A stretch of 64,000 nucleotides of DNA from Hymenobacter cyanobacteriorum. Its GTDB lineage: Bacteria > Bacteroidota > Bacteroidia > Cytophagales > Hymenobacteraceae. Position 1 is the stretch's first letter; every line of letters begins with the position of its first letter. A model generated the notes under the pieces. It was not told where the DNA came from. It worked only from the letters and a program-made list of their open reading frames with translations, and did no database searches. The stretch lies in the NCBI RefSeq assembly GCF_022631375.1, contig NZ_JALBGC010000004.1:558001-622000 (forward strand), given 5' to 3'. The translations under genes and the position numbers were made by a program. Below are positions 26,101 through 34,573 of this stretch, one piece after another.

Positions 26101-27840
26101 CTACCCCGCCGCGATGGCCTTGCGGCGCGAGCCGGTTTTGGGCAGCCGCTCCTCGCCCTGGGCCAGCAGCTCGTCGTCGCGCTCGGTTTTCTTCACCCAG
26201 CTCACCGAGTACAGGTCCTTGCGGCGGTCGCGCAGGTTGCGCACGGCGCCGCTGGTGTTCAGGTCCTTCAACAGGTCCAGGTCGAGGTCGGCGATGAGGG
26301 TCATCTCCGTGTTGGGGGTGGCTTCGGCTACGATGGCATCGTGCGGGAAGGCGAAGTCGGAAGGGCTGAACACGGCCGACTGCGAATACTGAATGTCCAT
26401 GTTCTCGATGCGGGGCAAGTTGCCCACCGAGCCGGTGATGGCCACGTAGCACTCGTTTTCGATGGCGCGGGCCTGGGCGCAGAGGCGCACGCGCTGGTAG
26501 GAGTTCTTGGTATCGGTCCAGAACGGCACAAACAGGATTTTCATGCCCTCGTCGCTCAGCATGCGGCTCAGCTCGGGGAATTCCACGTCGTAGCACACCA
26601 GAATGCCAATTTTGCCGAAATCCGTGTCGAAGCACTTCAGCTTGTCGCCGCCGCGCATGCCCCAGTAGCTGGCCTCGTCGGGCGTTACGTGCAGCTTGTA
26701 CTGCTCGTCCACGGTGCCGTCGCGGCGGCAGAGGAAGGCCACGTTGTGCAGCTTTTCATCGAGGTAAACCGGCATCGAGCCGGCCACGATGTTGATGTTG
26801 TAGCTCACGGCCAATTCCATCATCTTGGCCTTGATGGGCTCGGTGAAAGCTGCCATCGCCCGGATGGCCACCGCCGGCGAGTCCTCGTTGGTAAGGGCCA
26901 TGAGCGGGGCGTTGAAAAACTCCGGAAACATCACGCAGTCGGCCTTGTAGCCGCTCACGGTGTCCACGAAAAACTCGATTTGCTGCATCAAATCTTCCAG
27001 CGAGCGGGTGGCGCGCATCTGCCACTGTACAATGCCGATGCGGACGTTGGATTTGGTGTTGCCGATGAGCTTTTCCGTCTCCTCGTAGTACACGTTAATC
27101 CACTCCAGCAGCGTGGCGTAAGCCTTTGATTCCGAATCATAAGGCAGGTAGCCGCGAATGATTTTACGCACGTAAAACTCGTTCGAGAGCTGGAACGTGA
27201 GGATGGGGTCGACCAGCTCCTTATTGCGCACCATCTCCACGTACTTGGCCGGCGTCATCTCGTTGGCGTAAGCGGCGTAGCCGGGGATGCGCCCGCCGGC
27301 CACCATGGCGCGCAGGTTCAGGTTCTCGCACAACTCCTTGCGGGCATCGTAGAGGCGGCGGCCCAGGCGCAGCGAGCGGTATTCGGGGTCCACAAACACG
27401 TCGACGCCGTAGAGCGTGTCGCCGTCGTCGTCGTGGGTGTCGAACTTGCCGTTGCCCGTGATTTTGGCGTAGGTGTGCTTGTCACCGAACTTGCTGTAAT
27501 CCACAATGATGGCCAGCGCGGCGGCTACCAGCCGGCCGTTGTCCTCAATACCAATCTGGCCCTCCGGAAACTTGCGGAGCAGGGCCGCAAATTCATCGGC
27601 CGCCCAGGCGCCTTCCATGTTGGAATACACCTTGTCCATGATGTCCTTGATGGCCTTAAAATCGGAGCGGCGCAGCGTGCGCAGCACCAGCTTGTGGGCC
27701 GGCACGGCGGTGGGCGTGAGGCGCTCGGCCACGACGGCCGGAGCGGGCTTGCCCACTTTTTTGGCATGCGCGCCGCCGGGCAAGGCTTTGCCGTTGGCGG
27801 CGGAAGACGCGGCAGATTTGCCGTTGGAAGAAGTTGCCAT
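26101..27840 (-). CDS. GNAT / carbon-nitrogen hydrolase fusion protein (YhcX-like)
   Basis: The 579-residue protein fuses an N-terminal GNAT acetyltransferase domain (about 48-230, with VDPEYRSLRLGRRLYDAR as the acetyl-CoA loop region) to a C-terminal nitrilase-superfamily amidohydrolase (about 275-555). The nitrilase triad is visible as Glu in MFPEFFNAPL, Lys in YKLHVTPDE and Cys in LVCYDVEFPE. The same order occurs in Bacillus YhcX-type proteins, whose reaction is not firmly known. The first 45 residues are Ala/Ser/Lys-rich and probably disordered. The cell would use it in the cytoplasm, since no signal peptide is seen. It stands alone between two terminators. Confidence 0.88.
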   Translation of the reverse strand: MATSSNGKSAASSAANGKALPGGAHAKKVGKPAPAVVAERLTPTAVPAHKLVLRTLRRSDFKAIKDIMDKVYSNMEGAWAADEFAALLRKFPEGQIGIEDNGRLVAAALAIIVDYSKFGDKHTYAKITGNGKFDTHDDDGDTLYGVDVFVDPEYRSLRLGRRLYDARKELCENLNLRAMVAGGRIPGYAAYANEMTPAKYVEMVRNKELVDPILTFQLSNEFYVRKIIRGYLPYDSESKAYATLLEWINVYYEETEKLIGNTKSNVRIGIVQWQMRATRSLEDLMQQIEFFVDTVSGYKADCVMFPEFFNAPLMALTNEDSPAVAIRAMAAFTEPIKAKMMELAVSYNINIVAGSMPVYLDEKLHNVAFLCRRDGTVDEQYKLHVTPDEASYWGMRGGDKLKCFDTDFGKIGILVCYDVEFPELSRMLSDEGMKILFVPFWTDTKNSYQRVRLCAQARAIENECYVAITGSVGNLPRIENMDIQYSQSAVFSPSDFAFPHDAIVAEATPNTEMTLIADLDLDLLKDLNTSGAVRNLRDRRKDLYSVSWVKKTERDDELLAQGEERLPKTGSRRKAIAAG

Positions 27841-27926
27841 ACTATCGAATAACGCGGTATAAAAGTCAGTTCAGTCACCAGCCCGGCCGGCCGGCAACGG
27901 CCATCGGGCCCGCAAATTTACCCATG

Positions 27927-27958
27927 AAAAAACCCGTTGGCGGCGTTCGCCAACGGGT
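27927..27958 (-). terminator. Terminator of the T9SS-sorted protein gene
   Basis: An 11-bp stem (27932-27942 with 27948-27958) with a 5-base loop is followed on the minus strand by six U residues. It lies about 50 bases past the stop at 28005. Confidence 0.85.
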
Positions 27959-28004
27959 ACTCAAACGGCAAAACCGGCAAAACGGTGCAATGTTCGGCCT
28001 CGGC

Positions 28005-29171
28005 CTACTCGCGCACCACCCGGCGCGTGGCCGTGCCCCGCGCCGTTTGCACTGTCAGCAGCGCCACGCCGCGGAAGCTGCCGAAAGCCTCGGCCCCGAT
28101 GCTAACGCTGCCCGCGCCACCGGCGTAGCTGCGCCGGAACAGCAGCCGCCCCACCACATCAGTCGCCGATACCGTGAGTGGCCCGCTGCCCGCCGGCACG
28201 CTGAGCGTGAGCGCGCTGCCCACGGCCGAAGGGTTGGGCGCGGCGGCCAGCCCGGCATCGAGGACCGCGTCGCGGGTGGCCAGGCGGACGATGCGGCGGT
28301 AAATGTCGCGGTACTCCACGCCGGTAATGGTTTCCTGCCCGGCCAGCAGGCGCGTGGTGATGGTGAGTAGCGGCACGTGCTGCCCCTTGGCGAGCCACTT
28401 GTACTCGCGCGTCAGCGGGATATCGAAGCCCTGGCCGGCCATGCCGCCAAAAGCCACACTGTCGTGGTCGATGAGCTTGGTGACGACGCGCACCGTCTGG
28501 AACGTGCCGAAGGGCGTGGTGAGCGTGCCCCAGGCATCGGGCTTGTTCACGCGCTTGCGCTTTTGGCTGAGGTAACCGGCCGAGGCAATGGCGGCCGGCG
28601 TCGAGAAAAACGAGTTGCTGGAATCAGCCAGGCTGGCGAAGCTGAGCGGGAAGCGGTAGATAACATCCTGCTGGGCCGCGCTGGCATAGGTAACCGGAAT
28701 GGCCGTGCCGTTGAGCGAAGCGCCAAAGCCCACCGAGCGGAAATCCTGCGGCGTGGCTCCGGCAGCGGCCAGGTTATAGAACTGGTAGGTATCGGTGACG
28801 GCGATGGGCAAATTGGCCCCCGCCGGCACGGGCAGCGCCTGGGGCGAAGCCACAGTGGCCCGGTTTGCGCCGCCAAACGGGCCAAATGTTAAGGAGTAAA
28901 ACAGCGAAGTCGCCGTAACAACGCTAGCCGGGACGTACGATTCCACGCGTTGGCTCACGGGCACCAGCGCGGCGTAGTTCCAGGTTTGGTTGGCCCCGCG
29001 CCGGCTCAGGGGAGGGGCGCTGGCCGGCAGTACTGGGCCGGCCACGCTCAGGCGCAGGCTGTCGACGCCGGCCGTCAGCGACGGAAAATCGGTGCGGTCG
29101 ATAACCGGCGAGGTAGTTTGGGCCAGCGCCGGCATGGTAGCTAGCAGCAAAAAGGGTAGGAGTCGGCGCAT
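28005..29171 (-). CDS. Secreted protein with T9SS-type C-terminal domain, unknown function
   Basis: The 388-residue precursor starts at the ATG at 29171 with a signal peptide (MRRLLPFLLLATMPALAQ). The central part is beta-rich and not recognised. It includes a segment (TPFGTFQTVRVVTKLIDHD, then TREYKWLAKGQHVPLLTI) that occurs in many Bacteroidota secreted proteins. From about residue 310 (LAAAPNPSAVGSALTLSV to VVGRLLFRRSY to RGVALLTVQ) it has the shape of a T9SS type A sorting domain. It is therefore probably surface-attached or released. A likely -7 box, TATCTTCG on the minus strand, lies at 29195-29202. An upstream start at 29297 is rejected. Confidence 0.75.
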   Translation of the reverse strand: MRRLLPFLLLATMPALAQTTSPVIDRTDFPSLTAGVDSLRLSVAGPVLPASAPPLSRRGANQTWNYAALVPVSQRVESYVPASVVTATSLFYSLTFGPFGGANRATVASPQALPVPAGANLPIAVTDTYQFYNLAAAGATPQDFRSVGFGASLNGTAIPVTYASAAQQDVIYRFPLSFASLADSSNSFFSTPAAIASAGYLSQKRKRVNKPDAWGTLTTPFGTFQTVRVVTKLIDHDSVAFGGMAGQGFDIPLTREYKWLAKGQHVPLLTITTRLLAGQETITGVEYRDIYRRIVRLATRDAVLDAGLAAAPNPSAVGSALTLSVPAGSGPLTVSATDVVGRLLFRRSYAGGAGSVSIGAEAFGSFRGVALLTVQTARGTATRRVVRE

Positions 29172-29229
29172 AGCTTCGGGGCAAAAAGTGCGGTAGCGAA
29201 GATACGCCGAACCGCTTTGGAAGCATTTA

Positions 29230-29889
29230 CTACACGCCCTGCATTTCGGGTACTTCGCCGGCGGGCACCACGAGCTTGCCGGCGGTGGCGGCCACAATCT
29301 GCTCCACGCTCACGCCCGGCGCGCGCTCGCGCAGCACGAAGCCGTCAGGCGTAACGTCAATAACGGCCAGCTCGGTCACGATTTTCTTTACGCAGCGCAG
29401 GCCCGTAATGGGCAAGGTGCAGTCGGACAGTAGCTTGCTGCTGCCGTCGCGGGCCACGTGCTGCATGGCCACGATGATGTTCTTGGCCGAAGCCACCAGG
29501 TCCATCGCGCCGCCCATGCCCTTGACCATCTTGCCCGGAATTTTCCAGTTGGCAATGTCGCCGCGCTCCGACACCTCCATCGCGCCGAGGATGGTGAGGT
29601 CGACGTGTTCGCCGCGAATCATGCCGAATGAGTCGGCCGAGGAGAAAATGCTGGAGCCGGGCAGCGTGGTTACCGTCTGCTTGCCGGCGTTGATGAGGTC
29701 GGGGTCGACCTGGTCTTCGGTCGGAAAGGGGCCCATGCCGAGCAGGCCGTTTTCGGATTGCAGCTCGACGTTGATGCCGGCCGGGATGTAATTGGCTACC
29801 AGCGTCGGAATGCCGATACCGAGGTTGACGTAAGAATTATTCTGAACTTCCTGCGCGATGCGCCGGGCAATGCCGTGTTTGTCTAGCAT
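29230..29889 (-). CDS. scoB: 3-oxoacid CoA-transferase, subunit B
   Basis: The 219-residue beta subunit of a succinyl-CoA:3-ketoacid (or acetoacetyl) CoA-transferase carries the catalytic glutamate at residue 46 in SENGLLG, preceded by NLGIGIPT. It also has GGAMDLV in the middle and the VTELAVIDV C-terminal strand. With the A subunit it moves CoA between succinyl-CoA and acetoacetate or similar acids, in ketone-body or branched-chain catabolism in the cytoplasm. The A subunit gene lies just upstream on the same strand, with a 78-base gap holding a palindrome. Confidence 0.92.
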   Translation of the reverse strand: MLDKHGIARRIAQEVQNNSYVNLGIGIPTLVANYIPAGINVELQSENGLLGMGPFPTEDQVDPDLINAGKQTVTTLPGSSIFSSADSFGMIRGEHVDLTILGAMEVSERGDIANWKIPGKMVKGMGGAMDLVASAKNIIVAMQHVARDGSSKLLSDCTLPITGLRCVKKIVTELAVIDVTPDGFVLRERAPGVSVEQIVAATAGKLVVPAGEVPEMQGV

Positions 29890-29896
29890 GTGGTTG

Positions 29897-29980
29897 AGTT
29901 AAAAATTAAAAGTGAAGAGTTAAAACAAAGCGTGAGGAAGTGCCAAAAGGCTTTTAACTCTTCACTTTTACCTTTTAACT
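29897..29980. repeat. AT-rich inverted repeat between scoA and scoB
   Basis: Arms 29897-29925 and 29952-29980 pair with a perfect 19-bp inner core (29907-29925 with 29952-29970). The right arm includes the last codons and TAA stop of scoA, so the element overlaps the coding end. No other copy was seen in the window. It could act as a processing or attenuation signal between the two subunit genes. Confidence 0.75.
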
Positions 29981-30675
29981 GCTTCCCGCACTGTGCGCTG
30001 TTCAATGCGCTTCTCGTACTGCTCGCCCTGGAAAATACGCTGCACGAAAATGCCCGGCGTGTGAATCTGGTTGGGGTCGAGCTCGCCGGCGGGCACCAGC
30101 TCCTCCACTTCGGCCACCGTGATTTTGCCGGCCGTGGCCATCATGGGGTTGAAGTTGCGGGCCGTGCCTTTGTAGATGAGGTTGCCGGCCGTGTCGCCCT
30201 TCCAGGCTTTCACGAAGGCGAAATCGGCGTGCAGGGCGGTTTCGAGCAGGTACATCTTGCCGTTGAACTCGCGGCTTTCCTTGCCCTCGCCCACCTCGGT
30301 GCCGTAGCCGGCGGGGGTGAAGAAGGCCGGAATGCCCGCGCCGCCGGCCCGGCAGCGCTCGGCCAGGGTGCCCTGCGGAATCAGCTCCACTTCAAGTTCG
30401 CCGCTGAGGAGCTGGCGCTCGAATTCGGCATTTTCGCCCACGTAGCTCGAAATCATCTTGCGCACCTGCTTGGTTTGCAGCAGCCGACCGATGCCAAAGT
30501 CGTCGACGCCGGCGTTGTTGCTGATGCAGGTCAGGTTCTTCACGCCGAGGCGCAGGATTTCCTCAATGGCGTTTTCGGGGATGCCGCACAGGCCGAAGCC
30601 GCCGAGCATCAGGGTCATACCATCGGCCAGCCCCTGCAGGGCGGCTTCGGCGTTGAGTACGGTTTTGTCAATCAT
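29968..30675 (-). CDS. scoA: 3-oxoacid CoA-transferase, subunit A
   Basis: The 235-residue alpha subunit starts MIDKTVLNAEAALQGL and has the family motif GGFGLCGIPENAI near residues 26-38, then SNNAGVDDFG and GGAGIPAFFTPAGYGT. It pairs with the downstream B subunit to form the active transferase. The start at 30675 is preferred, since the upstream in-frame extension to 30798 reads like non-coding sequence. A TAATTTTC box on the minus strand near 30717-30724 could be the promoter. The last residues (AVKR) and the stop lie inside an inverted repeat. Confidence 0.92.
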   Translation of the reverse strand: MIDKTVLNAEAALQGLADGMTLMLGGFGLCGIPENAIEEILRLGVKNLTCISNNAGVDDFGIGRLLQTKQVRKMISSYVGENAEFERQLLSGELEVELIPQGTLAERCRAGGAGIPAFFTPAGYGTEVGEGKESREFNGKMYLLETALHADFAFVKAWKGDTAGNLIYKGTARNFNPMMATAGKITVAEVEELVPAGELDPNQIHTPGIFVQRIFQGEQYEKRIEQRTVREAVKR

Positions 30676-30724
30676 GGGGTGGGAATTGGCGGCGCGCGTG
30701 CGCCGTTGGGGGCCGAAAATTACG

Positions 30725-31981
30725 TCACGGCGCGGGCTTGGCCGTCGTGGAGACCGCGCCGGCGGGCAGCTGATAGTCGAGTGGCAGCAGTTCACCAATT
30801 TTCTCGAAGCCCCAGTAGTCCTCGTTCAGCACGGCCAGCGGCACTACCAGTGCCCCAATGGCCTCTACCTCGGCTTCGGGCTGCTGCAGGTGCACCACCG
30901 ATTCTTCGTAGCGCGGCCGCACCGAGGTGAAGTTGGGGCCCGGGCGGCGGTAGTTCGCGTCGGGCGTTTCGCGCTCGTAGGTTACGGCCAGCAGGTCGCG
31001 GAAGCGCAGCCACACGCGGTCGGTGCCGGGCTCGGTACGGCGTAGGCTGTCGGGCGGCAGCGTGGGCTTGTAGAGGAACGCCAGCTCGCGGGGCTCGCGT
31101 AAGGCTTGCAGCAGCGAATCGGGCAATTGGGCGGTGCTGTGCTGCCGCTGCAGTTGGCGCAGGACTGCGTCGGCAGCCAGGCGGCGCGGGTTGGGCACGC
31201 GCCGCAGCTTCTGCACCCGGAAGCCCTCTTCGGCCACGCGGTTGGCATACATGCTACGCAAAAAGTGTTGGTAGGAGCCCAGATAGGCCTTCTGGCGGTT
31301 GGCCGCCCAGCGCTTTTGCTGGCGCGCGGTGCCGGGCAGGTCCTTGAAGACCACCTGCGTGAGCAAGGTCAGCCCCACGCTCTGGTCGGCGAACTCGGCC
31401 CGGAAATCGAGTTGGTAGAACGTGAGGCGGTAGCCCAGCGCCGGGTTTTCCACTTCCAGCGCGTGGGGCACGGTGGCCGTCAGCACGTTTTGCTGCGGGT
31501 CGTAGCGCACCCGCACGCCGTCGGGGTTCAAAATCCGGCACTGGCGCGAGAGCGTGGAATTACCCAGAAACAACTCCCGGAACCGCTGGTAGTCGTCTTC
31601 GCGGTTGGGCTCGGGCCGGACCACAATTTCGGCCAGCTGCTGGGCCAGCGGAGCAACTAGCGGATTGATAACAAGCGGCCCGGTTAGGTTTACCGACTGA
31701 TTGAACAGCCGGTAGCCCACGTAGCTCACGCCCAGGTCGTAGTGCCCCGGAGCCACGTTAGTCAGCCGGAAGCGTCCTTCGGCATCGGTGGTAGTGCCCC
31801 GCGTCGTATTGGCCAGAAACACACTGGCAAACGGTAGCGGCGCCTGCGTCAGTGAATCGCGCACCTGCCCCGAGATGGAAATCTGCGCCCGAGCACCGAC
31901 CGACCCCAGCAGCAACAGGAGAGGGAGCAACGCCAGCCGCCGCAGCGTCGGCAGAGAAGCGGCAAAATCAGGAAAAGCCAT
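30725..31981 (-). CDS. Carboxypeptidase-regulatory-like envelope protein, paralogue A
   Basis: The 418-residue precursor has a signal peptide (to GARAQ) and a CarboxypepD_reg-like domain at about 34-115 (ISGQVRDSLTQAPLPFASVFLANTTRGTTTDAEGRF in outline). A junction of the form LAEIVVRPEPN follows, then a 290-residue C-terminal domain that I cannot name. It is a clear paralogue of the next upstream gene, sharing PLPFASVFLANTT-like text, VGYRL, VV-x-PEPN, the xNRVEAG/E pattern and the GYWGFEKIGE-like ending (here DYWGFEKIGELLPLDY). The pair probably arose by tandem duplication and then diverged. Localisation is predicted as envelope or surface. Its own -7 box (TACCTTGG) lies at 32012-32019. Confidence 0.78.
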   Translation of the reverse strand: MAFPDFAASLPTLRRLALLPLLLLLGSVGARAQISISGQVRDSLTQAPLPFASVFLANTTRGTTTDAEGRFRLTNVAPGHYDLGVSYVGYRLFNQSVNLTGPLVINPLVAPLAQQLAEIVVRPEPNREDDYQRFRELFLGNSTLSRQCRILNPDGVRVRYDPQQNVLTATVPHALEVENPALGYRLTFYQLDFRAEFADQSVGLTLLTQVVFKDLPGTARQQKRWAANRQKAYLGSYQHFLRSMYANRVAEEGFRVQKLRRVPNPRRLAADAVLRQLQRQHSTAQLPDSLLQALREPRELAFLYKPTLPPDSLRRTEPGTDRVWLRFRDLLAVTYERETPDANYRRPGPNFTSVRPRYEESVVHLQQPEAEVEAIGALVVPLAVLNEDYWGFEKIGELLPLDYQLPAGAVSTTAKPAP

Positions 31982-32011
31982 GCGGAATGGAGGCCATTGG
32001 AAAGACCGCGC

Positions 32012-32019
32012 CCAAGGTA
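32012..32019 (-). promoter_or_regulatory. Probable -7 box of paralogue A gene
   Basis: On the minus strand this reads TACCTTGG, 30 bases before the ATG at 31981, matching the local -7 pattern. Confidence 0.4.
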
Positions 32020-32046
32020 GTCGCCGAATGCCAACCCTTCCTTTGC

Positions 32047-33315
32047 CTACCGCCGCACCGGGCGCGCCGCTGGCCGCGCGGCCGGCGTGCGCGCCGGGCT
32101 GGGCATGCCCGTGGGCACGTAGTCGTAGGGCAAAAACTCGCCGATTTTCTCGAAGCCCCAGTAGCCGCCAATGGCCACCGACAGCGGGTTGCGCAGCGAG
32201 CCGTCGGCCTGAATCTCGGCCTCGTTATCCACCAGCTGCAGGCGCGACACCTGCCGCAGGGGCGGAAACGGCGTGCGCGCGTAGCCCAGCGTGTTCATCG
32301 GCTGCTTGAAGCGCGGGTCGGGCGCTTCGCCAAAATGCGCTACCTGCAGCTCGCCGGTGTAGCGCAAGTAGGTGCGGCCGTTGGGCTTCACATAGCGGAT
32401 GCTGTCGATGGGCCGGGGCTCAGAATAAAGCGTGGCCAGCTCGGGCTGCTCGCGGCTCCAGCGGCGCAGCGAGTCTTTTTCGGCGGGCGAGTAGGCCCCG
32501 GCCGCGCCAGCTTTCAGCAGGGCTTCGCGCTGTTGCTGCGCCCGTTCGTAGCGCGGGTTGGTTGCTACTTTAATTTGCTGGGTGAGGAAGTTGCCGGCCT
32601 CCAGGCGGTTGGTGTACACCGAGCGCAGGAAGTGCATGAACGAGCCCGTGTAGGCCGTGAGGCGGTTGGCCGCCCACAGCCGGCGTTGGGCCTCGTCGCG
32701 CGGCTTCATCTCCTCGAATACTGGCTGGCCGTAGTAGGTAATCGAGCCCGCTTCCTTGTCGTAGGCGAAGTACAGGCCGTAGTATTTCAGGCGGTAGCCC
32801 AGGGCATCGTTGTCAATCTGCAGAAACTCCTTGGTGCGGGCCGACAGCTCCTGCGTCGAGTCGTCGAGCATCACGCGCACATCGTCGGGGTTGCTGATGT
32901 GGCATTGCTCCGAAAACGTGCTGCCGCCCAGAAACAGCTCGGCAAACTGCCGGTACTGCTCGGGCTTGTTGGGCTCGGGCTTCACCACCACCTCGCCTAA
33001 CTGGTTGCCGGTGGGCGCGAGGTTGATGGTCAGCTTCAGCGGCGTGGTTTCCACGGTGATGGTTTGCTTGCCCAAGCGGTAGCCCACGTAGGAGCCCACA
33101 ATGTCGTAGGTGCCCTTGGGCACGCGCGGGAATTCAAACTCACCCTTCTCGGTGGTAGTCGCGCCCAGCGTGGTGTTGGCCAGAAACACGCTGGCAAAGG
33201 CCAGTGGCTCGTGCGTCACGGAGTCGAGCGCGATGCCCGTGATTTTGCTTTGCGCCTGCGCAGCTACGGAAAAAAACACGCCGCAGCACATCAGCAATAA
33301 TCGGAAATAATTCAT
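32047..33315 (-). CDS. Carboxypeptidase-regulatory-like envelope protein, paralogue B
   Basis: The 422-residue precursor has a signal peptide (MNYFRLLLMCCGVFF to AAQAQ). A CarboxypepD_reg-like domain at about 24-105 (PLAFASVFLANTTLGATTTE in part) precedes the LGEVVVKPEPNKPEQYRQF junction. The large C-terminal domain is shared with paralogue A and contains FLGGSTFSEQCHISNPDDVRV, matching FLGNSTLSRQCRILNPDGVRV in A. The conserved second domain has no motif that I recognise. A GTAG-foot inverted repeat lies upstream, between this gene and ribF. Confidence 0.78.
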   Translation of the reverse strand: MNYFRLLLMCCGVFFSVAAQAQSKITGIALDSVTHEPLAFASVFLANTTLGATTTEKGEFEFPRVPKGTYDIVGSYVGYRLGKQTITVETTPLKLTINLAPTGNQLGEVVVKPEPNKPEQYRQFAELFLGGSTFSEQCHISNPDDVRVMLDDSTQELSARTKEFLQIDNDALGYRLKYYGLYFAYDKEAGSITYYGQPVFEEMKPRDEAQRRLWAANRLTAYTGSFMHFLRSVYTNRLEAGNFLTQQIKVATNPRYERAQQQREALLKAGAAGAYSPAEKDSLRRWSREQPELATLYSEPRPIDSIRYVKPNGRTYLRYTGELQVAHFGEAPDPRFKQPMNTLGYARTPFPPLRQVSRLQLVDNEAEIQADGSLRNPLSVAIGGYWGFEKIGEFLPYDYVPTGMPSPARTPAARPAARPVRR

Positions 33316-33360
33316 TGGAAGTAAATAGGTTGATATTGATTGGCCGGGTCGGCGAACGTT

Positions 33361-33457
33361 TGTAAAGACGCATAGTGACGTCTCGGCGTTGGGCGGCGCT
33401 ATTCAACAGTCCTGCCACAATTCGTTCAACGACGAGACGCAATGATGCGTCTCTACA
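33361..33457. repeat. GTAG-foot inverted repeat, AGACGCA family, copy 1
   Basis: Two facing units carry TGTAGAGACGCATCATTGCG-like sequence: GTAG, a 7-bp stem AGACGCA/TGCGTCT and a 4-base loop. The right unit is intact and the left one is decayed. The family recurs at 47255-47336. It lies in the gap between ribF and the paralogue B gene. Confidence 0.7.
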
Positions 33458-33473
33458 ACACCCGGCGCGAAAC

Positions 33474-34427
33474 TCAGCCGATTGCCAGTGCCGCGCGGGT
33501 ATTCTGCGCATCTAACGCCAATTGGGCCGTTAACGCGTCCAGGCCGTCGTATTTTTCTTCAGCCCGCAGCCAGGCCACAAACTCCAGCGTCAGCAGCTGC
33601 TCGTATAAGTCGCCGCTGAAATCCAGCAAATTCACCTCAATGGTCTGCGCCAAATCGTTTCCAATCGTGGGCCGTACGCCGATGCTGAGCATGCCCGCAT
33701 GCCGCGTTCCCGCCGCCGTGGTGCACCACACGGCATAAATACCGCGGGCCGGTACCAGTTTCAAGGGCTCCTCCACGCGCAGGTTGGCGGTGGGGTAGCC
33801 TATCGTGCGGCCCAGTTTCTGGCCGTGCTCCACGCGCCCGGTGAGGGGGTAGTAGTAGCCCAGGTAGCGGTTGGCGGTGGCCACATCGCCCTGCCGCAGC
33901 GCCTGCCGGATGCGCGTGCTGCTCACGCCCACAGCATCCACGTCTTCGCGCGGAATCTCCTCCACAGTCAGGCCGTAGCGGTCGGCGTGCTGGCGGAGGT
34001 AGTCGAAGCCGCCCTCGCGGTTTTTGCCAAAGCGGTGGTCGTAGCCAATCACCAACTGCTTCGCGCCCACGGTGCGCAGCAGCAGGTTCTGGATGTATTC
34101 TTCCGAAGTCCACTGCGCAAATTCCTTGGTGAAAGGCACGATGAGCAGGTAGTCGACACCCAGCGCCGCCAGCCGCTCAATCCGTTCTTCCAGCGTGTTC
34201 AGCAGTTGCAGCTCCAAGAGCTCGGGGTGGGAGGGCGGCGGCCCCAGCACCAGGCGCGGGTGCGGCCAGTAGGTGATAACGACCGTGGGCGCGCCGCTGG
34301 CCTGCGCCACCTCGCGCAGCCGCGCCAGAATGCGCTGGTGCCCCACGTGCACGCCATCAAACGTGCCGCTGGTGACGACAGCATTGCCAAGAAACAGAAA
34401 CTGAGCCGGGTCGCGGATGACGTGCAT
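33474..34427 (-). CDS. ribF: Bifunctional riboflavin kinase / FAD synthetase
   Basis: RibF makes FMN and FAD from riboflavin in the cytoplasm. The 317-residue protein has the N-terminal nucleotidyltransferase domain with TSGTFDGVHVGHQRIL (HxGH-type motif), KNREGGFDYL and SSTRIRQALRQGDV. The C-terminal flavokinase domain has GRTIGYPTANLRV (PTAN motif) and the FSGDLYEQLLTLEFVAWLRAEEKYD ending. The length is typical. It is the distal gene of the conserved ftsX-DUF3098-uppP-truB-ribF block but also has its own likely -7 box (TACCTTCG at 34470-34477). No FMN riboswitch was recognised. Confidence 0.95.
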   Translation of the reverse strand: MHVIRDPAQFLFLGNAVVTSGTFDGVHVGHQRILARLREVAQASGAPTVVITYWPHPRLVLGPPPSHPELLELQLLNTLEERIERLAALGVDYLLIVPFTKEFAQWTSEEYIQNLLLRTVGAKQLVIGYDHRFGKNREGGFDYLRQHADRYGLTVEEIPREDVDAVGVSSTRIRQALRQGDVATANRYLGYYYPLTGRVEHGQKLGRTIGYPTANLRVEEPLKLVPARGIYAVWCTTAAGTRHAGMLSIGVRPTIGNDLAQTIEVNLLDFSGDLYEQLLTLEFVAWLRAEEKYDGLDALTAQLALDAQNTRAALAIG

Positions 34428-34469
34428 AAGGCGCCGGGGAAGCGGGATAAGAGGAAGCGGAACGAGCCG

Positions 34470-34477
34470 CGAAGGTA
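34470..34477 (-). promoter_or_regulatory. Probable -7 box of ribF
   Basis: The minus strand reads TACCTTCG about 43 bases before the ribF ATG. It lies just downstream of the truB hairpin repeat, consistent with independent initiation after termination. Confidence 0.45.
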
Positions 34478-34487
34478 GCTATTTGCT

Positions 34488-34573
34488 GTAGGGTGCGGGG
34501 CTTGCCCCCGCCCGTCGTTAAACGTCCAGCGTGAACGGTTGAACAACGGGCGGGGGCAAGCCCCGCACCCTAC
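34488..34573. repeat. GTAG-foot inverted repeat, GC-rich family
   Basis: Arms 34488-34515 and 34546-34573 are perfect 28-base reverse complements. Each arm is GTAG plus a bulged hairpin: GG, unpaired T, GCGGGG, loop, CCCCGC, CC. The GTAG foot of the right-hand unit, read on the minus strand, contains the TAG stop codon of truB (34570-34572). Confidence 0.88.
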
